From the NCBI GenBank assembly GCA_963281155.1, contig CAUJLY010000006.1:5208001-5272000 (forward strand): a stretch of 64,000 bases of DNA, read 5' to 3'. Every line of letters begins with the position of its first letter. The stretch's first letter is position 1. Source of the DNA: Rhabditophanes sp. KR3021 (taxonomy: Eukaryota; Nematoda; Chromadorea; Rhabditida; Alloionematidae). Shown one piece after another: positions 24,434-37,597 of this stretch. The notes under the pieces were generated by a model. It worked only from the letters and a program-made list of their open reading frames with translations, was not told where the DNA came from and ran no database searches. Position numbers and translations under genes: made by a program.

Positions 24434-25729
24434 TTATTCTAAATTTGCTTTTTCTCTACATTTAATCAAAGTAGCTCTTTGCAAAAATTGATCTTGCGAA
24501 ATGGTTCGAATCTGTTTCAGATATTCCTAAATGATGTTAGACATTAATATATTTTATTATAACCACTAAAACTTACTGAAAGTGTAATGTTTCCTTTTTT
24601 CAAAGCTTGTGATAAATAATACATCATGTCATCGTATGCACAATCAGCAACATAACAACGCACAATTTGATCATGAATTGGTGTCGCGGGCTTAATAGCT
24701 TCATCAATCCAATCGGATGATGCCTTTAGATTTTTAATCTTATCACCACTATTGCTTTGTAATACTTGTGCGATTTCGTTTCTTTTTTCCTTCAGTTCAG
24801 AAAGTACACGGTCCAAAGTTTCTTGTTCCGAGCACATTTCAGAAAAATTTTCTTGCAACGTGGTTTGCCCTTGTTTCAAAATCTCAAGGTTGTCTTTCAT
24901 TGCAGCAACTTCAGCATATACACCGCCTAACTTAAACACCAACTTCTTTTTTAAAGAATCTTCGATGGCAGATAATAAACTAATCTTTAACTCTTCGTCA
25001 CTGATACCATCATTGCTATACTGTTCCTTTGGTCCAGGAGTAGGTGTCGAAAATCCTGATCCACTACCAAAAGTTGGATAAGGTGGATTGTTGTTAAATG
25101 GTGTATTTGTTTGAGATGGCATAGGCATAGACGTTGGACCAACTGGATAAGGTGAATTCGAAGGCAGTGGAGGTGCCGGGCGTGCTGGTGCAACACGTTT
25201 AGCATAAACTGGACATCCATCGCAAAATTTAAGACACATCATCTAAATTAAAAACGATTACAACAAGCAATGAACAACACACTCAATTGTTATTTTTACA
25301 CTATTTGATGCCACACATAGCGTACTATAAATTTAAACCTACTTGGAGTAGTTCGTAAAGAGAATGACTCGGATATTTCCATTCTTGTAAATAAGGCATA
25401 TAAATTTTGCCGGTTCTATCAACAATGCTGCTTTCCTTAATTTCCATGTCGGCTGTTGGAACAACAAAGCAGTGAGGTGCTGTATACGGATGCTTTTGAT
25501 CTAGATAAATTGCAATTGGAATGTGATAAGTGTTAGCTTTATAAACAACAGGAATTGTCCCTTTTAGTCTGACGACAGTTTTGGTTTTACCATTTGGATA
25601 AGTAAATTGATGGACATCGTCTTTTAAATGTGCGTATGAAGATAAAGCTCTGTTTATGTCCGTAGCCGCTCGATCGGAATAGCTGGCACCCACTTTATTA
25701 AGATTACTACGAACGGTATCTGATGACAT
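24434..25729 (-). CDS. tsg101: TSG101, ESCRT-I subunit
   Basis: Three exons, 25729-25343, 25242-24577 and 24526-24434, encode about 381 residues, close to the 390 of the human protein. TSG101/Vps23 recognises ubiquitinated cargo at endosomes and starts multivesicular-body sorting. Residues 1-140 form the UEV domain, a catalytically dead E2 fold (HQFTYPNGKTKTVVRLKGTI and the GKIYMPYLQEWKYPS strand). A Pro-rich linker follows (PARPAPPLPS), then a coiled coil at about 230-300, then the steadiness box ending DQFLQRATLIK. All exon junctions are phase 0. The ATG directly abuts a TTACAG acceptor-like sequence. It is upstream of Rac in a head-to-tail pair with operon-like spacing. Confidence 0.94.
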
Positions 25730-26471
25730 CTGTAACACACATAAATAAAATTATTTATAAACGGTAAAATAGCATGAACTATCAAAAATAATATAGTAAA
25801 AAAGAGAGGGTAATATTGTTGTTAAATGATTAACAACGCGACCAAACTAATATGAGTCATTGAAAATTCTTTAGTGAATCAATCGTCAGTAAAACGATAA
25901 ACTTAAGATATTGCTAGGTGTTTTTAATTCTCATGACTATTAACATTTTCTTAATACTAATAAATTTTAAAAACACATATCAATTATCAAAAAGAAGTCA
26001 AAAAAGATGTGCTATGATATAAGCAAAAGGAAAGTAACATTTCAAGAAAACAAATGATCGTGATTGTCTTTATAAAATATTGACACGAAGGATCGTTAAC
26101 AAATTATACATAATATTGTTCAAGGACATTTTAATAAATGACAAAGCAATATTCAAAATAGAAATTACAAATATAAGATATGGGCAAAATGCGATCAATG
26201 CGATCAATAGCTATACTAATAATTGCCCTTGATTGTTTGACATTTGGCGACATTTGGATGAGCTAAGCATACATACTTTTCCAAACTGTTTACACTTTTG
26301 CCATTATTGTTTGGTATATTCGATACAGTCAGTCACGATGTTAATAATGAACTGCTATTAGAGATGATGATTTATTATCTCCACACGATAAGAACAGCCC
26401 GTAACGTGTTACATACTACATTTTATTTGCAATATTTCCTTAATAACTGCTTATTATTACTTTAAGGTACC
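25730..26471. other. Intergenic between divergent TSG101 and PAQR genes
   Basis: Probable divergent promoter region. No coding sequence seen. A CTTTAAG ends 5 bases before the PAQR start codon. Confidence 0.4.
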
Positions 26472-28138
26472 ATGAGTAGTTTAACTGACATACTAAAAGA
26501 TGCAAAACCAAATGAATGTGACAAGTTGTTAGAAGAAGATATTGTGGCAGATGACAAATGTACTCGAAAATTGTCCGAATTCCATCTACCTATTGACATT
26601 GTTGTACAAAGCATAACAGCTGCCGTACATCTTCCAGATTCAGACGAGGAAGATGGCGAAATAGCCATAAGCGCTTTAAACTACCAATTGGAAAAAAAGG
26701 GATTCAAAGTTACACGAAAAGGTAAATTTATTAAACTCATTCAATTCATTGATTTCAAATTGAGCATACAATTTTAAACATTTCTATCAATAAAATACTT
26801 TTAGATAATGGAGCTGACCTGGAAATTACTACCCAAATTGATGAAAATGACGGAGTTGACATTAGCAAGCGCAAAAAGAAAAGCATAGTAATGTTTAAAA
26901 AGGGTCATAGACGTGCTTGGTCTATGCCTTACAACAATAAGGAAAAAAATGTTGTCGCAGTCGTAAACGATGACGAATATGTAATGGATAATAAAAGTAA
27001 AAAACATATTATAAAGTATCGTCTTCATCCTAAAGCTGATACTGGATCTAAGCAAGCTATTAATGGGGAGTTTGATTTAAGCGAATTACCAGAGTTGCAA
27101 GACTTTCACTTACCACCAACTAGTGATTTCAGTAAGGAACTTAATGTGGATTTGGATGAAAATGAGGTGTTGTATTATACGGAGGAAAGAACAGGTATTA
27201 CCAAGACAAAAACAGTTGCTAAAAAATTATGGGAACCATTGGTAACTCAAGATTTCGAATTGTTACCCGAATGGCTTCAAGATAACAAATTTTTGAGAAC
27301 TGGGCACAGGCCACCATTGCCTAGTTTTAGTGCTTGCTTAAAGTCAATTTTCGACCTTCACACAGAAACAGGAAACATTTGGACACACATGTATGGATGT
27401 GTATTTTTTGTTGGTTTAGCCATTTGGTTTTTAACAAGACCAGAGAATTTAATGCCTGAAACGGAAAAGATAGTTTTTTCATGCTTTTTCATAGGAGCAA
27501 TTTGCTGCCTAGGTTTATCTTTTGCTTTCCACACAGTTGTATGTCATTCAATTGCGATCGGAAAGTTGTTCAGTAAGCTTGATTACACAGGAATCTCATT
27601 GCTTATTATTGGATCCTTTGTTCCCTGGATTTACTACAGCTTTTATTGTCGGAAACTGCCTACAATTATTTACATTTCAATGATTACAATTCTTGGTATT
27701 AGCGCAGTAATTGTCTCATTGTGGGACAAATTTGCCGAACCAGCTTTTAGACCAATTAGAGCAGCAGTATTTATGGCCATGGGATTGAGCAGTGTTGTAC
27801 CAGTGATTCATCTTCTTGTTACCGATGGTTTTACAAGAATGATTGACCATCTTTCGTTCCATTGGCTCTTGATTATGGGATTCTGCTATCTGTTTGGGGC
27901 TACTTTGTACGCAACTAGGACACCCGAAAGATTCTTTCCAGGAAAATGTGATATTTGGTTTCAATCACATCAAATGTTTCATTTGTTTGTAGATTTAGCA
28001 GCCATTATTCATTTTTACGGAATTGTTGTGATGGCAAAAAGTTTTCTTGAAAAAGGATCATGCCGTGAACAATTGACTGAACAATTTGGAATTGAATATC
28101 AAACTTCAGCTCTTGATCATTATTTTGGCATTTATTAA
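26472..28138 (+). CDS. PAQR-family receptor (adiponectin receptor type)
   Basis: Two exons, 26472-26721 and 26805-28138 (83-nt intron), encode about 527 residues. In nematodes this family (PAQR-1/PAQR-2) protects membrane fluidity by promoting unsaturated phospholipids. About 270 N-terminal residues are hydrophilic and acidic, as in PAQR-2. The hydrolase-like core of seven membrane segments follows. Conserved landmarks are SIFDLHTETGNIWTHMYG just before TM1, SFAFHTVVCHS at the end of TM2, and GKCDIWFQSHQMFHLFV before TM7; their His and Asp residues would bind zinc in the ceramidase-like site. The hydrophilic segment LLPEWLQDNKFLRTGHRPP is also typical. The desaturase gene elsewhere in the window serves the same membrane-lipid theme, but the two are not adjacent. 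Confidence 0.93.
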
Positions 28139-31100
28139 AGTTATTTTACGGAATACTACTTATAAAATTTGGGCTGGTATCAAGGATATAAATAAATATT
28201 CGGAATATTATTTTTCACTGAAACGACTATATACATACTTTGAAATAATAAAATTATGCAATTGAATTAATTTTAATTTATAACAAATTTTATCAAACAT
28301 TTGTTAATGATGTATTTGTACATCACAAATATATTGATATATGTGCTTAAATTACAAGCACTTTTCAATATCACATGATTTATTTATGGAAAATAGGAAA
28401 AGTTTCAATATTTTGTAATAGAATTTAAACTTAATTACTAATTCAAGTGCAAGTTGGTTAATCTGTTAGTAAAGACTTAATTAATTTCTAAATACAAGCA
28501 AGAAATCAAATATTATTAATTAATGTCTTATGGGACAATATAAATACAAATGCATTTTAATAACAAAATGATAACAATCACGGTGAAAATCATGAATCTG
28601 AATCATATCAACTGGAATTCCTTAAAAATATTTGAGTTAATCACATATTTATCATTAAACTCAATATCTAAATATTTTCTGATTCGTAAGACCAATTGGT
28701 ACATTAAAAGATTCTTATATTCATAGCAACCATTATTTTTTAAAAAATATAGCATTCATGAGTTTCATAACATTTAATAATTACAAGTTTCTATGATAGA
28801 AACCTAATCAGAATAATAAAAATGATAATTTTGTATCCATTTAGTTATTACAGCTATAGCAGTTTACATTCATTAGTATAGATTTTTATTAATTAAGAAT
28901 ATCATGTAAAATAAATAATTTTCGCTTTGTTTACCAAAAAGTAATTAATAATTAATATCACTATTAAATTTTAACGAATAAACTAATATTTTGCATTATT
29001 CACAGTTACTTAAATTGATTACATTAAATAAGGTATTTTTTAAATCACTAACTTATTATCACAATAAAACGAGTTTAAATGCTAATAAAATTATATATTT
29101 TACAGGTATATTCTCAATTATATATGTTTATTGATATTTTAAATTTACTTGATGCATATTCAGGATTTGTAGATAATGAGATTAAATTACTTTTTTTAAT
29201 TATAATGCAATTCGAATAATCGCTCATAAAACAATTTTTTAATTACTTTATATAAAAGAATATACATATATGCAAGAAATGGCGTGCTATGTACTAGCCC
29301 ATTTATTGTTGAGGGTGACATCCTGTGTATAATTCATTTCAAAAACAAAGCTTCAAAATATTTCAGACCAACGCATATGCTGAAAATCTCTTTATTAAAA
29401 AGGCGATATAAAAGTAATAAAATAAAGATTCTTCCGTCTCAAATTGATAGATATATTTTTAATTATTTAATTACAATTAGCTGACTTTCTGTCTTTCATA
29501 ATATTATCATAGAATGAAATAAAACAAAAATACTGCAAATTGGCACAATAATATTTTTTTGTTTGGCACATTTTAATTAGTATCTAGCTATTTCTTGGAT
29601 GTTTTATTACTTTGCCAATGATCCTTTTACTAATAAATAGTCGTGTACATAATTTAGTTGTATATGTTGTTTACAAATGATATACAAGTACACTGCATAC
29701 TTTGAAGTGACGTTATTCCTAAATGCTATGGTATAAGACCATTAACTTTTTAGTTTGCATTTTTGTTTGTCTAATTACTATAAAATAACTTTTGATACTC
29801 TTTGATTATTTAAATGTCCTATTCAACTATTACCATTATGTTTATTTGGAAGTAATTTATTGTTTTATCATGATATAACAAGATATTTCATCCATTGACA
29901 AACTACTAATAATAATCCCTTAAGTGTCATGATTTGTTATATGCTGGCAAATAGGTTCAAAAGATCATTAAGTTAATAATTTTGGATTTATTAAATATGT
30001 CTTTCTAGACCAATTTTATCATTTTTTGTTTATATAAGCTAAGAGATGATTATTATTAATTAGTTATCAATAAATATAAATTGTGTAACTTTGGCTGTTG
30101 CTTACATTTTAGTAATTGTAAGATCTAAAAAATAATTTCACTTTCCGTATCGCCTAATATATTGTCTAGTGCCGGTTATTATACAATTGCTAACTACGAT
30201 ACAAATAATTGTGAGGAGGTAAAGCAAAACTCACCGATCAAATTTAAACAAGATCTGACCTATGTATTTAAAATTAAGCTTTTTTAATTTCTCTTTGAAA
30301 ATGTAATAAGTAGGCATTCCGACCGCATTTCTTATTACATATTTGAATATGGTTAACAATATCATTCCTCTTAAAATATCTAATCATTACCAATTAAAGT
30401 TACGGACTATGTCATACGCTTTAAATATATAACTGCATCATCATATATAATATACCTTTAAAAAATTAAAATTCACTCTATTAAACTATCAACATTTAAG
30501 AATATATCATAGCAGTTAAATTCTACCTTTTTATCGTCATTATTTTCATATTTGAGAATGACTAAACTACATAAAATTGTAAAAAATAATTGATATACAA
30601 AATAATATAATCCCATATAAGGCTTTGTTTAATTATTAAATTATATTATAAATTGAAATGACGATTACTTTTTCATATTAGACTTCTTCTTGTTTTAAAA
30701 AATGTACTAAAGCAGATAATTACTCTATTAACTTGCAATATTTAAGCCAATTGTCATAATAAAAAATTCATTTTTTTAGCAAGAAATGTTTTGGAGTTTA
30801 GTCACACTTTTAGCACTTAATATTTGGCTTTTAAATACATCATTTATCCCTGGATTTAACCTGAATCAAACTAAAAAAACCGAATATAAAATTAATATCT
30901 TTTGTGATAATAGTGCGAAGAAATAGTTACTAAATTGGCTATTTTTAAATTATCTGACTATATTAAATAATAATTTACTACTCATTGAACTTTTTACTAT
31001 TTACGATAAACAATAAAGCATTTTTGTGACACGTTTCATATATTAAAAAGGCAATTATAATAATATAAATAATATTTTAGGTCTGAAGATTGTTGTATGT

Positions 31101-31174
31101 CGTCAATATTTAATTAACTATAACTAACACTATCATAAAGTATTTATCTAAATAATTAATCACAACAATAGTAA
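28139..31174. other. 3-kb AT-rich intergenic stretch
   Basis: No gene supported. A 66-residue open frame near 29284 has random-looking composition. TTTTAG near 31075-31080 precedes the BTAF1 ATG by about 95 bases and may mark a 5'UTR or trans-splice acceptor. Confidence 0.45.
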
Positions 31175-34100
31175 ATGATGGCCACTGAAAGTCGAGTACA
31201 TAAACTAGCTTCTCTTCTGGACTCAAAAAATAAAGTCATCAGAAATGAAGCAATTAAGGCTTTAGCAATTTTTCCCATTAGGCCATATCCTTTATTAGAC
31301 GCTATTGAAGTTCAGCTGAAAAGTTTGAACTGGACTACGAGAAACGCCGCTGCTCAAGCATTTGAAGCAATTTTGGAAAATTATGCAGAAAGTCCAGAAT
31401 TTCAAGGGATTACACATGAGACTATGAATATTAAAAAGGAAAATATGACGGATATGATGGCAGAATGCTTATTGCCATTTTCATTTGACATCATCAGCTC
31501 AATATATCATCCATTGTTTGCGTAAGTTTTATAATTCGTTTTGTTTATTTTAATTGTCGCTTTTAGGGCAAGTAGCATTGAAGGAGAAAACAGCCAAAGT
31601 AGTGGAGAAATATTAAAGAGTATTGAAAAACATCTCAAATGTGAAGATGAGATGGGGTTGAATGTTTCAACATTTATTGATGATAGAGATTTATCAAGCA
31701 GCTCAAAATTAAAACCCAGTCAATCTCCAAAAGATGTTAAATTGTGTATTTCGAGTGAGCCTATTGATGCCAACAATTATCTAGAACCAGAAAGTGAAGA
31801 TGCATTAAATCAGTGGAATTCACTGATTACTTTTACAGTAAACTTATTAAACAGTTTGTGTGATCCAATATGGCATATTAGGCATGGAGCTGCTTTGGCA
31901 TTACACAAATTTACCAGAGTTTGTTTTAAAAAATTCAGTGACGCGTTTATAGTCACAATGGTCAACAGAATATATTCTATTTTGGTTTTAGACGTATTTA
32001 GTGACTTTGCTACGGGTAGTAATGCTACAGCGCCAATTAGAGAAGCAATTGCTCAATGTTATGTTATATTGGTTATGAAAATATCAGAAAAATACTCCAC
32101 GAATTTCAATCTTATTCACCGAATTCAGGATTTGTTTAATTCTCCAGAATCTCAATGGATGTATAAACAAACAGCGATGATTGTTTTGAAATACTATTTT
32201 GTGATAGGTAAACAAGATGAAACATATATTCAATTGTATCATTCTTCTATAAATATCATGGAAAACTCAGTAGACGAAGTCATGTCTGCAACACTTTCAG
32301 CCTTGTCAGCTGTATTTTTCAATGTCAACTTCCAAGATTCGAATAAAAAGTTGATACAACTGGTCATTGACAAGATATGGAATATTTTGTTTAACAAAAG
32401 TCGATTTGAACAAATTAAGCAAGGTGTAGACTCAATTCTTCTGGACATTATTAAACTAATCGAATTCTGGTCTAAAGAAGAAGAACATGCTATCGTGGAT
32501 CAACAAAAAGTAGCAATTTTGATTGATATGATTGATCCTGGGTTTGTCGAAAGAACAACCTTGTGTTTAAACAGTATTTATACCTTATTTTCAAAGGGAA
32601 ACCTGAACATAGATGATAGTGAATATTTGCTGGTTCAGAAGTTATTTCGCTGTGTGTTATTCGTGTCATATGACAGTGGTGATCAACTTATTGAAGCCGC
32701 TTTTCGTGTACTCATTGTTACTTTGAATCACATTGAATCTACAAAAATATTAGAAAACCCCAACTTTATGCTAGTCAAAAGTGTTGGACTTTGGATATCA
32801 GCTCTATCATTAGATGTAAAGGACTGCGCTGTAAATGTAGACGATTTCAATTTAGAAGGGCATTTTTTAGCTTCGAAAAAGAGTCGTCAAACTATATGCG
32901 GTTCTGAGATTGAAAGTCTATGCAAAGTAAAAAAGAATGAAGTTTTGATAAATAGGAAAATCATCGCAGCTCGATTTTTAGCTCCCATTATAGAAGCAAT
33001 TTACAAAACAAACTACTTTATTGGTGATCAAAGCATTAAAACAGCAATACAGTTTTTATTAGTGCCTTTATTAAACAGTCGTTTACTTTACCAAAAATTA
33101 AGTGGAGCAATTATTATAAATGCTTGGGCTAAATATCACAGAAGAAGCAGGATACTGAACCAACTTAGTGCCGTCGATCATCCGTTTCCCTCAATTGCCA
33201 TTCAAACTATCGAAAATCACTTTATGACGGCAGCTCTAGATTATGATGATTGCAAATCGTTAATTGATGGCTTACAAAAAGAAGCACATGAATACATAAA
33301 ATACCTAACAGGCTTGGGTGTACCAAAGGAATCTTTGAAAGAACCTGAGATAAATACACAATCGTGGGCTGAATGGATTGATCATACCTTTCAGGTATCA
33401 GTTCCATTTTTAAGTGAAAAGAATTCAAGCACTGTGAAGGCAAGATATGAATATATTAAGATGAAATTTATTCAACTACAACAAGCCGTCAACATTAATC
33501 AAAACAGATTGGATGGTTATTGCAGTTCAGCCTTATTTTATTTTGGTATCAACCCCGTTAAACTGACTCCTTTAATTAAGCCACTCTTTGCAAGTCTCAC
33601 TACTGAAAGCAACATCAAATTATGTGAGGACTATTTGCGAGACTCCTTTTATTTATTAATTGGAACCTCAATTAATCGTGTCCCATGTCCCCACGATAAA
33701 GTTTTGCAGAATTTGCTAAAAGCAATAAAGACTAGAGAAGATACCATCATATATAAGGAACCACCAAAGGGTTTTGACACCCAGGACTCTTACCAAATTG
33801 TATCATTGTCCGTTCAAAATGACAGTGAAACCATTCGTTCAAATAATTCCAAAAAAATTATTCAATGGATTATACAAGATTTGGGGAACGATCTTCAACA
33901 AATGTTTCCAAAACTATATGAATTAATCAATTGTGAACTTGCTTTTACTTCATTAATGGATCTCGAAACAGAAGAATTAATCATTATTAATAAATTAGAA
34001 CTATTAAAATCTCTTACACCTGCCTATCCATGGGTCATGACAAATTCAATATCAAATGCCATGATGAAGCATATTGAGTCAAAAAATCCTTTAATGCGTT

Positions 34101-36280
34101 TTCAAATAGCATCTAGCTTGGCTTTTTTATCCAAATATAGAATAAGTGAAATAACAAATGTCTTCTACTCAAAGATCAAAAATTGCTTGCAGCCAGAAAG
34201 TAGTACTGAATCAAAATCTGGTGCGATGGAATATTTATATCTGTTAAGTAAATTAGAAAATGAAGCATTAGGTTTAGGGACATTATATGCACCATATGCG
34301 CTCCAATTGATGAGCCATTCTGTGAAAGATATTAGAAGTGCTGCTGCAGTTTGTTTTAGAAATTTCGTACCAATGATTACTTTAGAAGAATCAAGTAAAC
34401 AATATTTGAGTTGGCTAAACGAGGAATGCATAAGAGACGTTAATGAAAACAAAAATTTTATGAAAATGTTAAGCAACCCTGCAGAGCTACCAATCGTTAC
34501 ACAAAGTGACATTACTGAATTAAGAAAAGATTTCAAACTTAGACCATACCAATTAGAAGGTATTACATGGATGAAATTTCTTGCTAAGTACGGATTAAAC
34601 GGTATACTAGCTGATCAAATGGGGCTTGGAAAGACTATTCAAACCCTATCTCTATTGAATATTATTAATGAAAAGCTTCAATACAAATGTCTTATTGTAT
34701 GTCCAGCTACATTAGTAGATCATTGGTGTTCGGAATGGAAAAAATATTTCCCAAATCAAAAAAGTTGTTTTAAAACCGCATTTATGTTGAATATTTTGGA
34801 ATCTGCACCAAATGGGATATATGTTGGAGCTTATGAAGAAATAAAGCATGGCAAATTTAAGAATGTAAATTGGAAATATTTGATTCTTGATGAAGGCCAT
34901 GTTATTAGAAGATCGCAAACTCAATTATTTGAAAATATTACTCATCTGAGATCTCAACATCGTCTAATTTTGTCAGGGACACCCGTTCAAAATTCACCAG
35001 GTGACTTGTGGGCATTGTTTGCTTTTTTGATGCCAGACTATTTGCCTGATAGAGGGGAGTTCAATACAATGTTTGTCAAACCGATCAAAGCCTGCCGCTC
35101 AAATAAAGCAACGGAAAAAATATTGAAAGAAGGGGAAAACGCGTTACAAAAGTTACACAAAATTGCCCTACCCTTTATTTTAAGAAGAAATAAGAAGGAT
35201 GTTTTAAAGGATTTGCCAGAAAAAAGCGTATCTGACTATTATTGCCATTTAACACCGCTTCAGCGCAAAGCATACGAGGCAATAGTAGATAATTGTGCTT
35301 TCCAAAGTAAACTATCAAAGACAAAAGGACAAGCGAAGACATTTTCACCAATGCACACTTGTATTTTATTACGACAACTAGTAGATCATCCTCAATTTGT
35401 GCAAGACGAAATAAAAGAAGTTGGGATAAGTGAAAGTATTCATGGAACAATTGAAGAATCAGGTAAAATGTTGGCTTTAAAACAATTGTTTGATGATTGC
35501 GAAATCGGAGCACCTATAGAGGAGTCAAATGAGCCTTTTTCTGTACAAGCTGAAGGAAGTTCTAATGATGGGTGTTGGGATTCAATTGAAACTGTCAAAA
35601 AAGAATTTTCACACCGTGTACTTATCTTTTGTCAGTGGAAGAAATCAATTGATTATTTAGAGCAAGTTTTTACACGCCATCAGTTGGGAAGGGAAATAAA
35701 TTATCTTGTACTTGATGGAAGCATTCCTGTCCACGACAGACACAATGTCGGCGAACGATTCAATGGAGACCCTTCAATAGATGTTTTGTTATTGTCAACT
35801 CACATCGGTGGAGTTGGTTTAAATCTGACTGGCGCAGATGTTGTTATCTTTTTCGATCATGATTGGAATCCAGTGAAAGATTTGCAAGCAATTGACAGAG
35901 CACATAGGTTGGGTCAAAAACGACACGTTATGGTATATAGATTAATTACCAAGGACACAATTGAAGAAAAAGTTATGAATCTACAAAAATTTAAAACAAA
36001 CACAGCCAATGTGATTGTTGGAGCTGACAATGCTTCTCTCCAGACTATGGATACCTCTGAATTAGTTGATTTGTTTTCTCTGAGTGGTGGATCGAAAAGA
36101 GACAAAAAAGAAATTAATAATTGTGGACAAGAACCATCTGCCAAAAAACGCAAAACCATTGATTTAACCGACAATAGTGTTATAAATATTGAAGAAAAAT
36201 GGGATCTCGATGTTCTATGGAGCGAAGATGACTATACGGAAGCTCATGATTTAACGTCTTTTGCCAATTCTTCAACATAA
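31175..36280 (+). CDS. btaf1: BTAF1/Mot1, SNF2-family ATPase that removes TBP from DNA
   Basis: Two exons, 31175-31521 and 31567-36280 (45-nt intron), encode about 1,686 residues against 1,849 in human. Mot1/BTAF1 binds TBP through N-terminal HEAT repeats and uses ATP to strip it from promoters. HEAT-like helices fill residues 1 to about 1,050 (SLLDSKNKVIRNEAIKALAIF at the start). The ATPase has motif I DQMGLGKT (about 1133), motif II DEGH (about 1224; the Gly is characteristic of Mot1, where relatives have DEAH), motif III LSGTPVQNSPGDLWALF, and motif VI QAIDRAHRLGQKR (about 1556). A short acidic tail follows. The 4.7-kb second exon without an intron stands out. The start is the first of two adjacent ATGs. 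Confidence 0.95.
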
Positions 36281-36873
36281 TCTTTTTTATTAAAAAGCAT
36301 TTACTTATCATCCATTAATAATAACCTATTAAAATTTTTTTTATTTATTTTTTATTTTGAATTGTAGATTATAAACAATTTATTCACATAACTTTTTTTG
36401 GCTTTTGAATGCAAATTATCAAAACATTAGTATCACCATCCAAATCAAAATATAATTTGTTGACATTAGATGTAACACATATTTTGTTCCTATTGGTAAC
36501 TAAATGCTTCGTCATTTATGTGCTCGTAATCAACAAAAATGGGATTTTTAAATTAGCAAGTCATATGCTAATTTTGCCATACACTCTTTCAAAGCAGTAA
36601 TGCTGAGATCATATCTCCTCTATTCATCTTTTGTTCTTGGATACAATGTAATGTGATTGGTAATTTTGTACTTACAAAACTGATCCTCCCTTGATAGATT
36701 CTAGATTAGATACATTTTTGGCATATCACTTGTAAAATGCTTTCCCTCCAACTTTTAGTTTCTGTCGATAAAATATTTTTGCATAGATGAGTAATTTATT
36801 CGATGTTGAATAAATCGACACCCTATGCGACAAATTGACTAATATTTCAGCACTTATAGATTTAAAGTTGACC
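36281..36873. other. Intergenic
   Basis: AT-rich with no gene seen. ATTTCAG (36844-36850) ends about 23 bases before the next ATG and may be a splice acceptor. Confidence 0.4.
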
Positions 36874-37489
36874 ATGGGTATGTGCCTTGGCAAACAATCC
36901 TGTTTTAGAGAAAATCATGACGATGAAAGACAACGCATTGTTTTGAATGATTCCCAAGAGCATTTGCCTATCAATCCTGGTCATACTTTGCCACCTGTAG
37001 GAGCATTTCGTCCTGATTCTTCTGGACATGAAGAACCTCTGGAAACAACTCATTTAGTAAGTTCAAACATTTTATTGAGTCATTTTTTCTTATATTTAGC
37101 TTAATGATTCCGTCAACAATCATTTCAATAATGGAGATGAGAAAATCGATGGTTTAGAAACAACTTCTCTCAAACCTTCTGAATCAATTGAAAAGCAACA
37201 AGTCGCTGAAAATTGCTTAGTTTTGGAAAAAAACACAGATGTTGAAACCATTAAAATGGCCCCTCGAAAATACCTAACATTTGAAGATATTGTTGTATCT
37301 CCATATGGTATGGACGGATTGTGCTTAGATCGTACAATCTTCGAAAAAACATACTTCAGTTGTGAAGGAGAAAGAAAGGCTTACGATAATTGGAAACATG
37401 TTGCTGCTAGAGACGATGTTTTTATTTATGAAGCTGAAAAAAAGGTCTCATTACCTTCTAACAAAGAAGAAACCGATGGTCCTGAGTAG
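36874..37489 (+). CDS. Unrecognised acidic protein with N-terminal acylation signal
   Basis: Two exons, 36874-37056 and 37100-37489 (43-nt intron, phase 0), encode about 190 residues. I do not recognise the family. It begins MGMCLGKQ, so Gly2 could be myristoylated and Cys4 palmitoylated, which would tether it to membranes. A polar, low-complexity middle (residues 20-105) is followed by a more ordered C-terminal block with YLTFEDIVVSPYGMDGLCLD and a W/Y/F-rich segment to about 170. The annotated stop is TAG at 37487-37489. The same frame stays open for 35 more codons to TAA at 37595-37597, with the same Lys/Glu/Asp-rich character (listed separately). An AATAAA follows near 37632. Confidence 0.7.
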
Positions 37490-37597
37490 ATGAAAGAAAT
37501 TATTGGTGTTGAAACCAATGATGTCTTTGCTAAGACAGAAGATAAATGTTCTGTAGATGTTGAAATCAAAAAGGAAGATGTTGACAAAGAAAATTAA
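37490..37597 (+). other. In-frame C-terminal continuation after TAG (readthrough candidate)
   Basis: Directly after the TAG of the preceding gene the frame continues ATGAAAGAA... for 35 sense codons to TAA at 37595-37597. The peptide (KEIIGVETNDVFAKTEDKCS, ending KEDVDKEN) matches the upstream tail in composition. This could be stop-codon readthrough, a recent nonsense mutation in a longer gene, or an assembly error. A 35-codon open stretch in AT-rich DNA can also occur by chance. Confidence 0.4.

Noticed and set aside
29284..29484. 66-residue open frame in the gap before BTAF1
   Set aside because: Lys/Ile/Ser-rich with no recognisable pattern; expected by chance in AT-rich DNA.
36409..36600. 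63-residue hydrophobic open frame after BTAF1
   Set aside because: No recognisable family, no splice context linking it to the neighbouring gene.
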